A stretch of DNA of 64,000 nucleotides from Demequina sp. B12 (GTDB lineage: Bacteria; Actinomycetota; Actinomycetes; Actinomycetales; Demequinaceae). A model generated the notes under the pieces. It worked only from the letters and a program-made list of their open reading frames with translations. It did not search any database and was not told the DNA's origin. Shown here piece by piece: positions 8,901 to 18,224 of the stretch. The stretch lies in NCBI RefSeq assembly GCF_028823635.1, contig NZ_JAPEHU010000003.1, positions 124,001 through 188,000 of the forward strand, read 5' to 3'. Every line of letters starts with the position of its first letter. The first letter of the stretch is position 1. The translations under genes and the position numbers were made by a program.

Positions 8901-9644
8901 TTACAGGCTCATGTACTGGTCAAGGCCGACGGTCAGGCCGGTGTGACGACCGACTTCGCGGATGCCCAACAGAACTCCGGGCATAAACGACACGCGGTCA
9001 AAACTGTCGGTGCGGATGGTGAAGGCTTCGCCCTCGTTTCCGAACAAGACTTCCTCGTGAGCCACCATTCCCCGGAGCCGGACCGCATGCACATTGACGC
9101 CGTCAATCGAAGCACCGCGAGCGCCATGTGGGTCATGCGTGGTGGCGTCCGGCGACGCACCCAGGCCCGCTGCGGCACGTGCAGCCGCAATGCCCTGCGC
9201 GGTGTGAACAGCGGTTCCCGAAGGGGCATCCACCTTGTTGGGGTGGTGCAACTCCACGACTTCTGCGGACTCAAAGTACGGGGCAGCCATAGCAGCGAAC
9301 CGCATTGCCAACACGGCCCCGATAGCGAAGTTCGGTGCAATCAAGACACCGAGCTCGGGGCGTTCCTTCAGGTGTTCTGCGACACGTGCCAACGAATCGT
9401 GCGTCCAGCCCGTAGTGCCGACCACCGCGTGGATCCCCGCGTCAATCAAGGCATGCACATTCGCTTCAGTGGCGTCAGGCACGGTGAAGTCCACCGCGAC
9501 CTGGGCGCCCGCCCGCGCTGCGGCAGCAAGGTCATCACCCGCATCGAGTTCAGCCACCAGTTCGAGGTCCGAGGCACCGGTCACGGCCTGAACGGTCTGA
9601 GCACCCATGCGCCCGGAGGCGCCCAACACTGCGACGTTAATCAT
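8901..9644 (-). CDS. dapB: 4-hydroxy-tetrahydrodipicolinate reductase
   Basis: Reduces the DapA product in the diaminopimelate pathway. The 247-residue enzyme has the N-terminal nucleotide-binding GASGRMG (residues 7-13) and the catalytic and substrate-binding HHPNKVDAPSGTA segment. ATG 9644 gives the correct N-terminus MINVAVLG; further upstream the frame is low-quality sequence. It follows the M16 peptidase by 11 bases on the same strand, and the next gene starts immediately after its stop. Confidence 0.96.
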   Translation of the reverse strand: MINVAVLGASGRMGAQTVQAVTGASDLELVAELDAGDDLAAAARAGAQVAVDFTVPDATEANVHALIDAGIHAVVGTTGWTHDSLARVAEHLKERPELGVLIAPNFAIGAVLAMRFAAMAAPYFESAEVVELHHPNKVDAPSGTAVHTAQGIAAARAAAGLGASPDATTHDPHGARGASIDGVNVHAVRLRGMVAHEEVLFGNEGEAFTIRTDSFDRVSFMPGVLLGIREVGRHTGLTVGLDQYMSL

Positions 9645-9655
9645 GGTGAACGAGC

Positions 9656-10978
9656 CTACCGTTCCGGCCCGACCCGCACCGAGACCCGTTGCCTGCCAGC
9701 CAAGTCCGCGGCCAATGCAGCGACATCCTCGGCTGTGACAGCACGGACACGATCCAAGGACTCCCCGATGCTCCACAGTTCACCCTGGACGAGTTCTGCC
9801 TTGCCGAGCCTGGACATGCGTGAGTAGCTGTCTTCGAGCCGCAGCACCGTCGTGCCCGCAATCTGCCCTTGGGCTCGCTCCAACTCCTCCGCCGTGATTC
9901 CTTGTGCCAGGCGCTCCAGTTCGCTGCCCAGGAGCCCCTCAACCTCATCGGCGTTCGCCGGGTTGCAGGCCGCATACATGCCCCACACCCCCGTTTCTGC
10001 ACTCGGTGCGCCGAACGAGTACACGCCGTACGTCAGTCCCCGCTTCTCCCTGATCTCCTGGAACAACCGGGAGGACATGCCGCCGCCCAGGATTGCGTTC
10101 GCGACCGCGACCGTAGAGCGGCGCTCCTCAGTGGCCTTGAAGCCCCTCATCCCCAACAAGACGTGGGTCTGCTCCAGGTCGCGGTTGACCCGCACGTGAG
10201 GTACCGACGACGCCTCCACTGCGGCATTCGTGTCGCGGCGCGCCAAGGGTGCGCGGGACTCGTCGGTGAGGTTCCAGCCGCCGTGAACCAACGCTTCGGT
10301 CACGAGCGCGCACACCGTGTCATGGTCCACTCCCCCGGCGGCCGTCACGATCAAGCCCTCCGGAACATAGTGCTCCCGGTAATGCGCCTCAACTGCGTCG
10401 CGGCTCACCGCACGGATAATCTCCGGCGTGCCGCCGATGGGACGGCCCAGCGGGTGCCCAGCAAGGACAGCCTCGGTGAACCGTTCATGCGCAACGTCGC
10501 CGGGATCATCCTCGGCCATCGCGAGTTCCTCCAAGATGACGCCCCGCTCCATGTCGAAGTCAGCTTCGTCAAGGCGCGCGGAAGTCACCATGTCGCAGAT
10601 CACATCGATCGCGAGGGGGACGTCCTGATCCAGCACGCGTGCGTAGTAGCAGGTGAACTCTTTGCCTGTCATTGCGTTCGACTCGCCACCCACCCGGTCA
10701 AAGGCCACCGCGATGTCTTGCGCCGAACGCCGCCGCGTGCCCTTGAACAGCAGGTGCTCAAGGAAATGGGTGGAACCGGCTTGTTCGGGGATCTCGTCAC
10801 GACTTCCGACACCCACCCAGGCACCCACGGTTGCGGAGCGCATTCCGGGAATGTGCTCCGTGAGAACTCGGACTCCGCCTGGCAAGACTGAGCGCGAGAT
10901 CACGGCACCGTGGTCCTGCTCAAAGCTCAGACGTGAGCCAGGGAACTGGGCGGCAACAAGAGGAAGTGCATGAGGCAT
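9656..10978 (-). CDS. M16-family zinc metallopeptidase
   Basis: Insulinase/processing-peptidase-like protein of 440 residues. The inverted zinc motif HxxEH is present as HFLEH, with the third ligand glutamate about 75 residues later in ERGVILEELAMAEDD. The second, inactive half-domain follows, with the R/Y pair region near RGLTYGVYSFG. ATG 10978 is preferred to an upstream non-ATG start. The placement between pnp and dapB is typical of high-GC actinobacteria. The substrate is unknown; family members clear peptides. Confidence 0.93.
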   Translation of the reverse strand: MPHALPLVAAQFPGSRLSFEQDHGAVISRSVLPGGVRVLTEHIPGMRSATVGAWVGVGSRDEIPEQAGSTHFLEHLLFKGTRRRSAQDIAVAFDRVGGESNAMTGKEFTCYYARVLDQDVPLAIDVICDMVTSARLDEADFDMERGVILEELAMAEDDPGDVAHERFTEAVLAGHPLGRPIGGTPEIIRAVSRDAVEAHYREHYVPEGLIVTAAGGVDHDTVCALVTEALVHGGWNLTDESRAPLARRDTNAAVEASSVPHVRVNRDLEQTHVLLGMRGFKATEERRSTVAVANAILGGGMSSRLFQEIREKRGLTYGVYSFGAPSAETGVWGMYAACNPANADEVEGLLGSELERLAQGITAEELERAQGQIAGTTVLRLEDSYSRMSRLGKAELVQGELWSIGESLDRVRAVTAEDVAALAADLAGRQRVSVRVGPER

Positions 10979-10988
10979 AGGTGCGAGC

Positions 10989-11360
10989 CTACGGTGCCGT
11001 GCGGCCATCCGGGGTCACGGCGCGGGCCGCTTTGGCTGCGCGCGAGTTCGCAGCAATCAGCAACACCATCGACACCACGGCACCACCGCACAAGAAGATC
11101 GCCCACGTGACTGTCGCTGGCCACACCAAGGCCGCCACACCGGAGAGCGCCAAAGCGAGGCCCGACAGTACCGCGAGGGAGTAGCCAGCCCGATGCCCCG
11201 CCACCCAAGCTTCGTCCGAGGCGAGGGTGGCCTGCGTCCGGAGACCCACAAAGTCGTTGCGTCCGAGCACGCCCGTGGCCGCACGGTGCGCAATCACGAT
11301 CGACACGGTTCCAGCGACCGCGACGAGCGCGGGAACGACATATGTCAGGAAAGTCTCCAT
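10989..11360 (-). CDS. SdpI-family membrane protein
   Basis: A 123-residue protein with three hydrophobic segments. The conserved segment between the first two reads GRNDFVGLRTQATLASDEAWVAGHRAG, close to the SdpI signature G-I-R-T-x-x-T-L-x-s-x-x-x-W-x-x-x-H-x-x-x-G. In Bacillus, SdpI gives immunity to the SdpC toxin; actinobacterial relatives have no proven role. It lies 10 bases ahead of the M16 peptidase start. A TAGTGT hexamer 6 nt before ATG 11360 suggests a leaderless transcript. Confidence 0.8.
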   Translation of the reverse strand: METFLTYVVPALVAVAGTVSIVIAHRAATGVLGRNDFVGLRTQATLASDEAWVAGHRAGYSLAVLSGLALALSGVAALVWPATVTWAIFLCGGAVVSMVLLIAANSRAAKAARAVTPDGRTAP

Positions 11361-11366
11361 TCCGCC

Positions 11367-11372
11367 ACACTA
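11367..11372 (-). promoter_or_regulatory. Predicted -10 element of the SdpI/M16/dapB operon
   Basis: TAGTGT on the minus strand ends 6 nt before ATG 11360, just downstream of the pnp terminator hairpin. This would restart transcription with a leaderless mRNA. No -35 is recognisable. Confidence 0.4.
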
Positions 11373-11411
11373 CCCGCTGGAACCCAGCGCCCTGAGGGGC
11401 GCCGGACATGC

Positions 11412-11460
11412 CACGAGGGCGGTCCACCGGGCCCGCAGGCCTGGCGAAACCGCCCTCGTG
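11412..11460 (-). terminator. Hairpin downstream of pnp
   Basis: A perfect 12-bp inverted repeat (CACGAGGGCGGT at 11412-11423, ACCGCCCTCGTG at 11449-11460) with a GC-rich interior lies 22 bases after the pnp stop. It lacks a U-tract, as is common for actinobacterial terminators or 3'-end-protecting hairpins. Confidence 0.65.
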
Positions 11461-11482
11461 TGAGTCAGACGATCGGTGGCGA

Positions 11483-13696
11483 TTACTCGCCGGCCTCTGC
11501 GGCCTCGCCCTCGTCCGTGCCTTCTTCGACGACACCGAGCGACAGCTTGCCGCGCGGGTCGACCTCGTTGATCTCGACCTGAATCTTCTGGCCAATCGAG
11601 AGCACGTCCTCGACGTTCTCCACGCGCTTGCCACCGACGAGCTTGCGGATCTGCGAGATGTGCAGCAGTCCGTCCTTGCCGGGGCTCAGCGAGATGAACG
11701 CGCCAAAGGCAACGGTCTTCACGACCGTACCGACGAAGCGCTCGCCAACCTCAGGAACGTGAGGGTTCGCGATGGCGTTAATGGCGGAACGTGCGGCCTC
11801 TGCGGACTCGCCGTTGTCGGCGCCGATAAACACCGTGCCGTCGTCCTCGATGCTGATGTCTGCACCGGTGTCGTCCTGGATCTGGTTGATCATCTTGCCC
11901 TTAGGGCCAATGACCTCACCGATCTTGTCCACGGGCACCTTGACGGTGATGATGCGCGGTGCGTACTGGCTCATCTCGTCGGGCTCGGAGATGGCCTGCG
12001 CCATGACCCCCAGGATGTGCAGACGTGCGTCCTTGGCCTGACCCAGTGCGCCAGCAAGCACGGAGGCAGGAATGCCGTCCAACTTGGTGTCGAGCTGGAT
12101 CGCGGTCACGAACTCGGAGGTACCGGCAACCTTGAAGTCCATGTCACCGAAGGCATCTTCGGCGCCCAGGATGTCGGTCAGAGCCGCGTAGCGGGTCTCA
12201 CCGTCAACGGTGTCGGACACCAGGCCCATGGCGATACCGGCCACAGGGGCCTTCAGCGGCACACCGGCGTTGAGCATGGCCAGGGTCGATGCACAGACCG
12301 AACCCATCGAGGTGGAACCGTTCGATCCCAGTGCCTCGGAGACCTGACGAATCGCGTACGGGAAGTCCTCACGCGAGGGCAGCACGGGAACGAGCGCACG
12401 TTCGGCGAGTGCACCGTGGCCAATTTCGCGGCGCTTGGGGCTTCCCACACGACCAGTCTCACCCGTCGAGAACGGCGGGAAGTTGTAGTGGTGCATGTAG
12501 CGCTTGTGCGTCTCAGGAGAGAACGAGTCGATCTGCTGTTCCATCTTGAGCATGTTCAGCGTGGTGATACCCATGATCTGGGTCTCGCCGCGCTCGAAGA
12601 TGGCGGAACCGTGGACGCGCGGGATGGGACCGACCTCTGCGGACAGCGGGCGGATGTCCTTCAGGCCACGACCGTCGATACGGAAACCGTCGGTGAGGAT
12701 GCGCTGACGGATCGTCTGCTTGGTGACCGAACGCACCACCGCGGAGACTTCCTTCTCACGGCCTTCGAACTGCTCGGCGAAGTTCTCCAGCGCGGCGGCC
12801 TTGATCTCGTCAAGGCGGTTCTCGCGGGTCTGCTTGTCAGCGATCTGCAGTGCCTCGGACAGGTCACCGGCAACGAAGGGCTGCACTGCCGCGAAGACGT
12901 CGTCCTGGTAGTCCAGGAAGCGCGGGAACTCCACGGTCTCCTTGGCGGCCTTGTCGGCAAGCTCCTGCTGTGCCACGCACAGGGCGCGGATGAAGGGCTT
13001 GGCGGCTTCGAGACCTTCGGCGACAACCTCTTCGGTGGGTGCGACTGCACCCTCGGAGATTAGGTTGAATGCGTCATCAGTGGCTTCGGCTTCCACCATC
13101 ATGATGGCGACGTCGTCGCCGACGATGCGACCCGCGACAACCATGTCGAACACGGCGCGCTGCTTCTCTGAGTAACGCGGGAATGCGACCCACTGGCCGT
13201 CGATCAGGGCGATGCGGACACCACCGATGGGGCCGGAGAACGGCAGACCAGACAGCTGAGTCGACATCGAGGCCGCGTTGATGGCCAGGGTGTCGTAAGC
13301 GTCGTCGGGGTCGATCGCGAGGACGTTAACGACGACCTGGACCTCGTTACGCAGGCCCGACACGAAGGAAGGGCGCAGCGGACGGTCGATCAGACGGCAG
13401 GTCAGGATCGCGTCGGTCGTGGGACGGCCTTCACGGCGGAAGAACGAGCCGGGAATCTTACCTGCGGCGTACGAACGCTCTTCAACGTCGACGGTCAGCG
13501 GGAAGAAGTCGAAGCCCTCGCGGGGGGACTTGCCGGCAGTGGTAGCCGACAGCAGCATCGTGTCACCGTCAAGGTAAGCGGCTGCGGAACCAGCGGCCTG
13601 CTTGGCGAGGCGACCGGTTTCAAAACGGACAGTTCGGGTGCCGAACGAACCATTGTCAATGGTTGCCTCGGCGAACTGGATTTCGGGACCTTCCAT
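11483..13696 (-). CDS. pnp: Polyribonucleotide nucleotidyltransferase (PNPase)
   Basis: Phosphorolytic 3'-5' exoribonuclease and, in actinobacteria, the main RNA 3'-tailing enzyme. The 737-residue protein contains two RNase PH-like domains separated by the helical linker, the catalytic stretch [19 protein letters not shown] in the second, a KH domain with GPKGKMI and a C-terminal S1 domain ([14 protein letters not shown]). The tail ends in an acidic run. It follows rpsO as in many bacteria, with a 383-bp spacer that contains hairpins. Confidence 0.97.
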   Translation of the reverse strand: MEGPEIQFAEATIDNGSFGTRTVRFETGRLAKQAAGSAAAYLDGDTMLLSATTAGKSPREGFDFFPLTVDVEERSYAAGKIPGSFFRREGRPTTDAILTCRLIDRPLRPSFVSGLRNEVQVVVNVLAIDPDDAYDTLAINAASMSTQLSGLPFSGPIGGVRIALIDGQWVAFPRYSEKQRAVFDMVVAGRIVGDDVAIMMVEAEATDDAFNLISEGAVAPTEEVVAEGLEAAKPFIRALCVAQQELADKAAKETVEFPRFLDYQDDVFAAVQPFVAGDLSEALQIADKQTRENRLDEIKAAALENFAEQFEGREKEVSAVVRSVTKQTIRQRILTDGFRIDGRGLKDIRPLSAEVGPIPRVHGSAIFERGETQIMGITTLNMLKMEQQIDSFSPETHKRYMHHYNFPPFSTGETGRVGSPKRREIGHGALAERALVPVLPSREDFPYAIRQVSEALGSNGSTSMGSVCASTLAMLNAGVPLKAPVAGIAMGLVSDTVDGETRYAALTDILGAEDAFGDMDFKVAGTSEFVTAIQLDTKLDGIPASVLAGALGQAKDARLHILGVMAQAISEPDEMSQYAPRIITVKVPVDKIGEVIGPKGKMINQIQDDTGADISIEDDGTVFIGADNGESAEAARSAINAIANPHVPEVGERFVGTVVKTVAFGAFISLSPGKDGLLHISQIRKLVGGKRVENVEDVLSIGQKIQVEINEVDPRGKLSLGVVEEGTDEGEAAEAGE

Positions 13697-14012
13697 GGGG
13701 GAAGTCGCTCCAATCGTTGTGGAGCAGGCCAGGCGAACTTAAGGGGCTCGTAGAACCTCACTGATCGTCAGTCGACATAGTCAGACGTGCACCCGCGTCA
13801 CATGCGCGGGGATTCTGCCCATCTCCACCGAGGATCAGCGTCCAGCTGGCCTGCCAGGTGTATGAAATTGGGCTCCGCCGGAACCGGCGGGCCTTACCCA
13901 TGCTATCAGCAGTACTCCCTGTGAGGCCGATGCAGGGGCACGGTGTCGTTCCGGTGGCGTGGGAAACCACGGAGAACCGGCGCGATCATGGCCGTGGCAC
14001 GCCAGATATGCG
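13697..14012 (-). promoter_or_regulatory. pnp upstream/leader region with hairpins
   Basis: The non-coding stretch between rpsO and pnp. On the minus strand I see two simple hairpins: CCGCCGG/CCGGCGG at 13875-13890, a 7-bp stem with a tiny loop, and CCCGCG/CGCGGG at 13792-13810. GGAG stands just before the pnp ATG. In E. coli and Streptomyces the rpsO-pnp leader is cleaved by RNase III for pnp autoregulation; whether these hairpins do the same is inference. No credible ORF or tRNA was found. Confidence 0.35.
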
Positions 14013-14074
14013 AAAGACCCGGCCGCTCTACCTCCTGGCGGAGGGAGCGACCGGGCCGAGCGCGACCGGGTCTT
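14013..14074 (-). terminator. Hairpin downstream of rpsO
   Basis: AAGACCCGG (14014-14022) pairs perfectly with CCGGGTCTT (14066-14074), enclosing a second GC-rich inverted repeat (CGGCCGCTC-like and GAGCG..CCGGGCCG). It begins 6 bases after the rpsO stop. It is a terminator or an attenuator that separates rpsO from pnp. Confidence 0.6.
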
Positions 14075-14079
14075 GAGCC

Positions 14080-14349
14080 TTAGCGGCGCAGGCCCAGGCG
14101 CTCAATCAGCGAGCGGTAACGCTCGATGTCGACGCGCTGGAGGTAGTTCAGCAGGTTGCGGCGCTTACCGACCAGCAGCAGGAGGCCACGACGCGAGTGG
14201 TGGTCGTGCTTGTGCTCCTTGAGGTGACCGGTGAGGTCGTTGATGCGCTGGGTCAGGAGTGCAACCTGAACCTCGGGTGAACCAGTGTCACCCTCGACGG
14301 TTGCGTACTCGGTCATGATGGACTTCTTGGTGGCTGCGTCCAGAGGCAC
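14080..14349 (-). CDS. rpsO: 30S ribosomal protein S15
   Basis: Primary 16S rRNA-binding protein of the platform. The 89 residues match the standard length, with the conserved [13 protein letters not shown] and the RNA-contact segment DHHSRRGLL followed by KRRNLLNYL. Start GTG 14349 has AAGGAGTGAGCC directly before it. Transcribed with its own promoter from within the end of the upstream dehydrogenase gene and followed by a hairpin and pnp. Confidence 0.97.
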   Translation of the reverse strand: MPLDAATKKSIMTEYATVEGDTGSPEVQVALLTQRINDLTGHLKEHKHDHHSRRGLLLLVGKRRNLLNYLQRVDIERYRSLIERLGLRR

Positions 14350-14434
14350 GGCTCACTCCTTCTTGTCTCGTTGCGCGGTGCCCCCGGGCATGTTCTCCGA
14401 GGGCATGGAATCCGCGGCCGTTTCACGGCGACGT

Positions 14435-15565
14435 TCAACTATACAGCAGGGCGCGGTCTGCGGCGACCTTGCGCTCCATCGCGACAGTGACCCGACTCCC
14501 GAGCTCATCCGGTAGCGGTGGCAGCGCCGTGACAGCGCTCCACGGCACGGGCGGGCAGACGACTGATCCCCATGGCCGCGTCGCGTAGGAGGTCGCGAGA
14601 AAATCTACGGCCTTCTGTAGGTGAGCGCCCCGCATCGGCCCTACTCCCGTCAGCGTGATCCGTTCCCGGGAAAGGCGCGCGACATCGATGTCCAAAGTAA
14701 GTCGCTGGTGTGAGGTGCGTCCCACGACAGCGATGCCGCCAGGATCGAGCGCCTCGACCGCTGGACCAAGAGCGCCTGCGCCACCAGAGACGTCCAGAAC
14801 AACGTCGTGGCGGGGATAGCCAGGCGCAGGGGCAAGCGCAGCGTCCGCACCAAACTCGAGAGCACGTTGCCGCCGCACAGCGCGAGGGTCCACGATGGTG
14901 ACCGAACGCGCTCCCAGCTCAGCCGCCATCGCGACGGCGACAAGCCCCTGGACGCCGGCACCCAACACGACAAGCCGCTTCGCCTCGACGTCACCCGCAG
15001 CAGCAAACGCCGAGGCCACCGATGCCACGGCGCACCCAGTGAGAGAAGCGATCACGTCCGGCACCGCCGTGGGCACGAGCGCGATGAGTGCCCCGGCAGG
15101 CAGCACCATCGCCTGCGCGAGCGATCCCGAGAGCGTCCACGGGCCATGGAGCGACTGCTGGCCCACAACGCGCGGCGTTCTACAGGGCCTCGTGCGCACA
15201 CACGCGTGGCACTCCCCACACGCCACTTCACGGCCCCACGTCACTCGCATCCCAGGCGCGAGTGACACGCCGTCGACGGTCAGCGCTTCCATCCCGCGCC
15301 CAACGGCCTCGACGGTGCCCACACCTTCATGCCCCAGCACCATCGTGGCCGTTCCGTCACGACTTCCCTGTGCGGCGTCTCGCACACAACCGCACACGCC
15401 GGCAACCGAGACGCGCACCAACACGTCACCTGGCGACAGGGCCGGAAGATCGACAGAGACCACCTGCGTGGCGCCGCCATACGCGACGAGCGCGCGCGTC
15501 TGCGCCGCGACGGGGTTGTCGCCATGGGGGGTACGGGGGGCCACGCGGGGACGGATAACGGCCAT
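14435..15565 (-). CDS. Zinc-dependent alcohol dehydrogenase-like protein (MDR superfamily)
   Basis: A 376-residue medium-chain dehydrogenase/reductase. Visible are a catalytic-zinc set (C61 in GVCG, GHE at about 81-83, counted from the GTG three codons upstream), a four-cysteine structural lobe (C119, C122, C125, C131) and a Rossmann fold with VLGAGVQGLVAVAMAAELGA. The last lobe spacing is five residues instead of the usual seven. Substrate is unknown. Some relatives are annotated as phosphonate-associated, but no phosphonate genes occur here. It follows the glutamate ABC operon by about 90 bases. Confidence 0.8.
   Translation of the reverse strand: MAVIRPRVAPRTPHGDNPVAAQTRALVAYGGATQVVSVDLPALSPGDVLVRVSVAGVCGCVRDAAQGSRDGTATMVLGHEGVGTVEAVGRGMEALTVDGVSLAPGMRVTWGREVACGECHACVRTRPCRTPRVVGQQSLHGPWTLSGSLAQAMVLPAGALIALVPTAVPDVIASLTGCAVASVASAFAAAGDVEAKRLVVLGAGVQGLVAVAMAAELGARSVTIVDPRAVRRQRALEFGADAALAPAPGYPRHDVVLDVSGGAGALGPAVEALDPGGIAVVGRTSHQRLTLDIDVARLSRERITLTGVGPMRGAHLQKAVDFLATSYATRPWGSVVCPPVPWSAVTALPPLPDELGSRVTVAMERKVAADRALLYS
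14438..14443 (-). promoter_or_regulatory. Predicted -10 element of rpsO
   Basis: TATAGT on the minus strand is a good match to the sigma-70-type -10 and lies about 90 bp upstream of the rpsO start, at the very end of the dehydrogenase gene. No clear -35 was found. The resulting leader is GC-rich. Confidence 0.45.
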
Positions 15566-15655
15566 GCCTCGCACCCTGCCGCACCCTGGGCTGATACTCC
15601 AGCGGCTGCGCGCCTCAGAGAGGCAACCGTCACCGGACGTTCAGCGATCTGTCAC

Positions 15656-16516
15656 CTACGACAGGTCGGCGACCTCATAGCGGTCGATGATGGGCCGCTG
15701 AGGCGCCGGAAGTACACGCCCCGCTGTCGAGTCCCACGCCTCTTCCCAGCGCCCGTCTTCCATGGCTTCTTCGAGGACATCGTTGATCCACATGCGGAAC
15801 GTGGTGTTCTCCAAGGCCACGCCAATGCCATACGGCTCGGCAGTGAACGGTGCACCCACGATCCGGAACTGGCCGTTCGACTGGTCCGCGTAGCCCGCAA
15901 GAATGACATCGTCCGTTGTCACCACATCGACTTGCCCGGTCCGCAACGGCTCCAAGCAGTCGGAGTAGTCATCAAACAGGGCCAGGGAAGCCTCCGGTGC
16001 AAGCGTCACGATGGTGTCCGCGGCGGTCGACCCCTCCACCGAGCACACATGCTTGTCCGCAAGGTCACGCACGGAAGCGATATCGACATCGTCCTTGCGG
16101 GTCATCAGCGACTGCCCGGCGACGTAATACGGACCAGCGAAGGCCACCTGGTCCTTGCGTTCAGGCGAGATGGTGTAAGTCGCCACGACGAAGTCCACGG
16201 CACCGTCTTGAAGGAGCTGCTCACGGTCCTCGGAGGTCGCTTCCACCCAGGTGATCCCGGACTCTTTCACGTCAAGTTCATCAGCGATGATGCGCGCAAC
16301 TTCCACGTCAAAGCCTTGCGGAGTTCCGGATGAGTCGAGCTCTCCAAAAAGCGGTTGGTCGTGTTTGATTCCAATGCGCAAGGAGCCGCTTTCCTGAGCG
16401 GCCGCCATGGTCGAGCCAGTCTCAAAGCCATCAGTTGCACATGCGGACAGCGACGCCACAAGCAGCGCCGCAATACCGGCCGCAACAATGCGGCTAGTCG
16501 TTCTCAGATGTGACAT
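15656..16516 (-). CDS. Second glutamate-type ABC transporter substrate-binding lipoprotein
   Basis: A 286-residue solute-binding protein family 3 lipoprotein. Signal peptide with lipobox ending SLSAC (C26), then a domain with FDQ/HDQPLFG near the start, FVVATYTIS, FAGPYY, VCSVEGST and DVVTTDDVILAGY. It is clearly paralogous to GluB at 18225-19097 through its whole length. The ATG at 16516 follows GAGGGGAGTG. It is the fifth gene of the glu operon and probably feeds the same permease with an altered ligand range. Confidence 0.9.
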   Translation of the reverse strand: MSHLRTTSRIVAAGIAALLVASLSACATDGFETGSTMAAAQESGSLRIGIKHDQPLFGELDSSGTPQGFDVEVARIIADELDVKESGITWVEATSEDREQLLQDGAVDFVVATYTISPERKDQVAFAGPYYVAGQSLMTRKDDVDIASVRDLADKHVCSVEGSTAADTIVTLAPEASLALFDDYSDCLEPLRTGQVDVVTTDDVILAGYADQSNGQFRIVGAPFTAEPYGIGVALENTTFRMWINDVLEEAMEDGRWEEAWDSTAGRVLPAPQRPIIDRYEVADLS

Positions 16517-16615
16517 CGTCACTCCCCTCTGCGCCCTGAGGGTACACGGCACGGGCCAACCGGACACACATGTCCTGGTCTCTCCGGCATGGGAGAGTGC
16601 GCACCACCCACGTGT

Positions 16616-17506
16616 CTAGAGCGGGCCCTGGCCCGCAGGCGTGCCCGCAACCAGCGGGTCATCCTGCTCGCCAGCCGTGACCTGGCGGCGGGCCCGGCGC
16701 AGCCTGCCCTCGAGCCATGTCGCAAGCGATGAGACTGCCATGTTGACGGTGATGTAGATCACGGCAGCGGCGAGGATCAGTGGCACGACATACGAGTTTC
16801 CGAAGAAGTTGTACAGCGTCTTGGTCACCGTCAAGAGCTCGACATAGCCGATGATGAAACCCAGCGAGGTGTCCTTCAACAGCACCACGATCTGGCTAAT
16901 CAGTGCCGGCAGCATGATCCGAATCGCTTGCGGAAGTTGAATGCGCATCATGGTCGCCAGCGGCGACAGTCCTACACTCAGACCGGCTTCCTTCTGTCCT
17001 CGCGGCAGTGCGGCGATGCCCGCTCGTAGGATCTCGGCCACCACCGCGGTGTTGTAGACCACGAGGCCCAAGACCACGGCCCACAGGGGCTTCAGGTTCA
17101 ACGCGATCACGCCAAAGTAAATGATCAACAGCACGGGAATGCCACGAAACACGTGGGTGAACCCGTACGCGGGCCACTTCACCCACCGTGACGGTGCCTG
17201 TCGCGCAATCGTCAAGACCAGCGCCAACACTGCGACGATCGGAACCGCTATCGCGACCGCCTTGAGCGTGCCAAGCACAAGCCCATCCCAGAGCAGACGG
17301 TTCCATACCTCTAGTCCAGAGAACCCTTTGGCCCCGTCCCACAGGACTTGCCAACGGTCATCAAAGAGCCCACGCTGATAGGCATCGATGGCAAACCAGG
17401 CCAGACCGCCCAGGATGACTACTGAGAACACGACCGTGTAGATCTTGTCCCTCACGATGGCCTTGGGACCAGGGACGTCGTACAGGACCTGCTGCTTCTC
17501 GCTCAT
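16616..17506 (-). CDS. gluD: Glutamate-type ABC transporter permease (GluD-like)
   Basis: Inner-membrane permease of the polar amino-acid (HAAT) family, 296 residues. It has a cytoplasmic N-terminus, a first helix at about 22-40, a long periplasmic stretch and then five helices. The EAA loop is read as EAGLSVGLSPLATMMRIQLPQAIRIMLP. Its ATG overlaps the gluC stop by 4 bases (ATGA), so the two permeases are translationally coupled. The C-terminal tail is basic then Gly/Pro-rich. Confidence 0.92.
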   Translation of the reverse strand: MSEKQQVLYDVPGPKAIVRDKIYTVVFSVVILGGLAWFAIDAYQRGLFDDRWQVLWDGAKGFSGLEVWNRLLWDGLVLGTLKAVAIAVPIVAVLALVLTIARQAPSRWVKWPAYGFTHVFRGIPVLLIIYFGVIALNLKPLWAVVLGLVVYNTAVVAEILRAGIAALPRGQKEAGLSVGLSPLATMMRIQLPQAIRIMLPALISQIVVLLKDTSLGFIIGYVELLTVTKTLYNFFGNSYVVPLILAAAVIYITVNMAVSSLATWLEGRLRRARRQVTAGEQDDPLVAGTPAGQGPL

Positions 17507-18156
17507 CGCGCCACCGCCACCTTCGACTCAAAGCTCTCAGCCGTGATCGACAACGGCAGCGTCATCACCAGGAACGCCAACCCCACGCCCGCGAAGATCC
17601 CCACCACATCCCCCGGATTGCCGTTGGCAAGCCGGTTGGCCACCGCCACCAACTCGGTGGTCGCGAAGCCAGCCGCAACGGAGGTGTTCTTGATGTGGGC
17701 GATGTAGACGTTGATCAAGGGCGGGATCACTGAGCGGAAGGCTTGTGGCAACACCACCAGCGACAACGTCTGAACGAAAGTGAGGCCCACACTGCGAGCG
17801 GCCTCCGCCTGTCCCACTCCTACAGAGTTGATTCCGGACCGGATCGCTTCACACACGAAGGTGGCCGTGTACAGCGTCATTGACAGGATCGCCATAGGAA
17901 CACCGAGCGGCACCACCAGCCCGAACAACTGAGGTGCCGCGTTCAGCATGAAGAGGAAGATCAGAGTCAGCGGGGTGTTACGCACCACCGTGACATAGGC
18001 GGTGGCGAAAGTTCGCAGCGGGGCCACAGGCGATGCCCGAAACGCCGCAAGCGTCACGCCCCACACGAATGCCAACACGCCCGCGGCAACCGCGATCCAC
18101 AACGTCGTCGTGAATGCCCGCCACAGCAGATCGGAGTTCTCGATCAGCGCTCCCAT
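17503..18156 (-). CDS. gluC: Glutamate-type ABC transporter permease (GluC-like)
   Basis: A 217-residue HAAT permease with five predicted helices and the ATPase-contacting loop EAARSVGLTFVQTLSLVVLPQAFRSVIPP. Partner of the following permease, with which it overlaps by 4 bases. It lies 68 bases downstream of gluB in the order ATPase, binding protein, two permeases, identical to the gluABCD operon of Corynebacterium. Confidence 0.92.
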   Translation of the reverse strand: MGALIENSDLLWRAFTTTLWIAVAAGVLAFVWGVTLAAFRASPVAPLRTFATAYVTVVRNTPLTLIFLFMLNAAPQLFGLVVPLGVPMAILSMTLYTATFVCEAIRSGINSVGVGQAEAARSVGLTFVQTLSLVVLPQAFRSVIPPLINVYIAHIKNTSVAAGFATTELVAVANRLANGNPGDVVGIFAGVGLAFLVMTLPLSITAESFESKVAVAR

Positions 18157-18224
18157 TGCCCCACTCCCCTGATGTCAGGCGTGGGCCCCGCCGTCTCCGG
18201 CAAGGCCCACGCCGTCGCTATCGC

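Noticed and set aside
11408-13063. Long open frame opposite pnp on the plus strand
   Set aside because: It lies fully within a certain gene, has no family features and repeats the pattern of antisense frames caused by high GC; the same was true opposite infB, proS, rseP, rlmN, pyrH and ffh.
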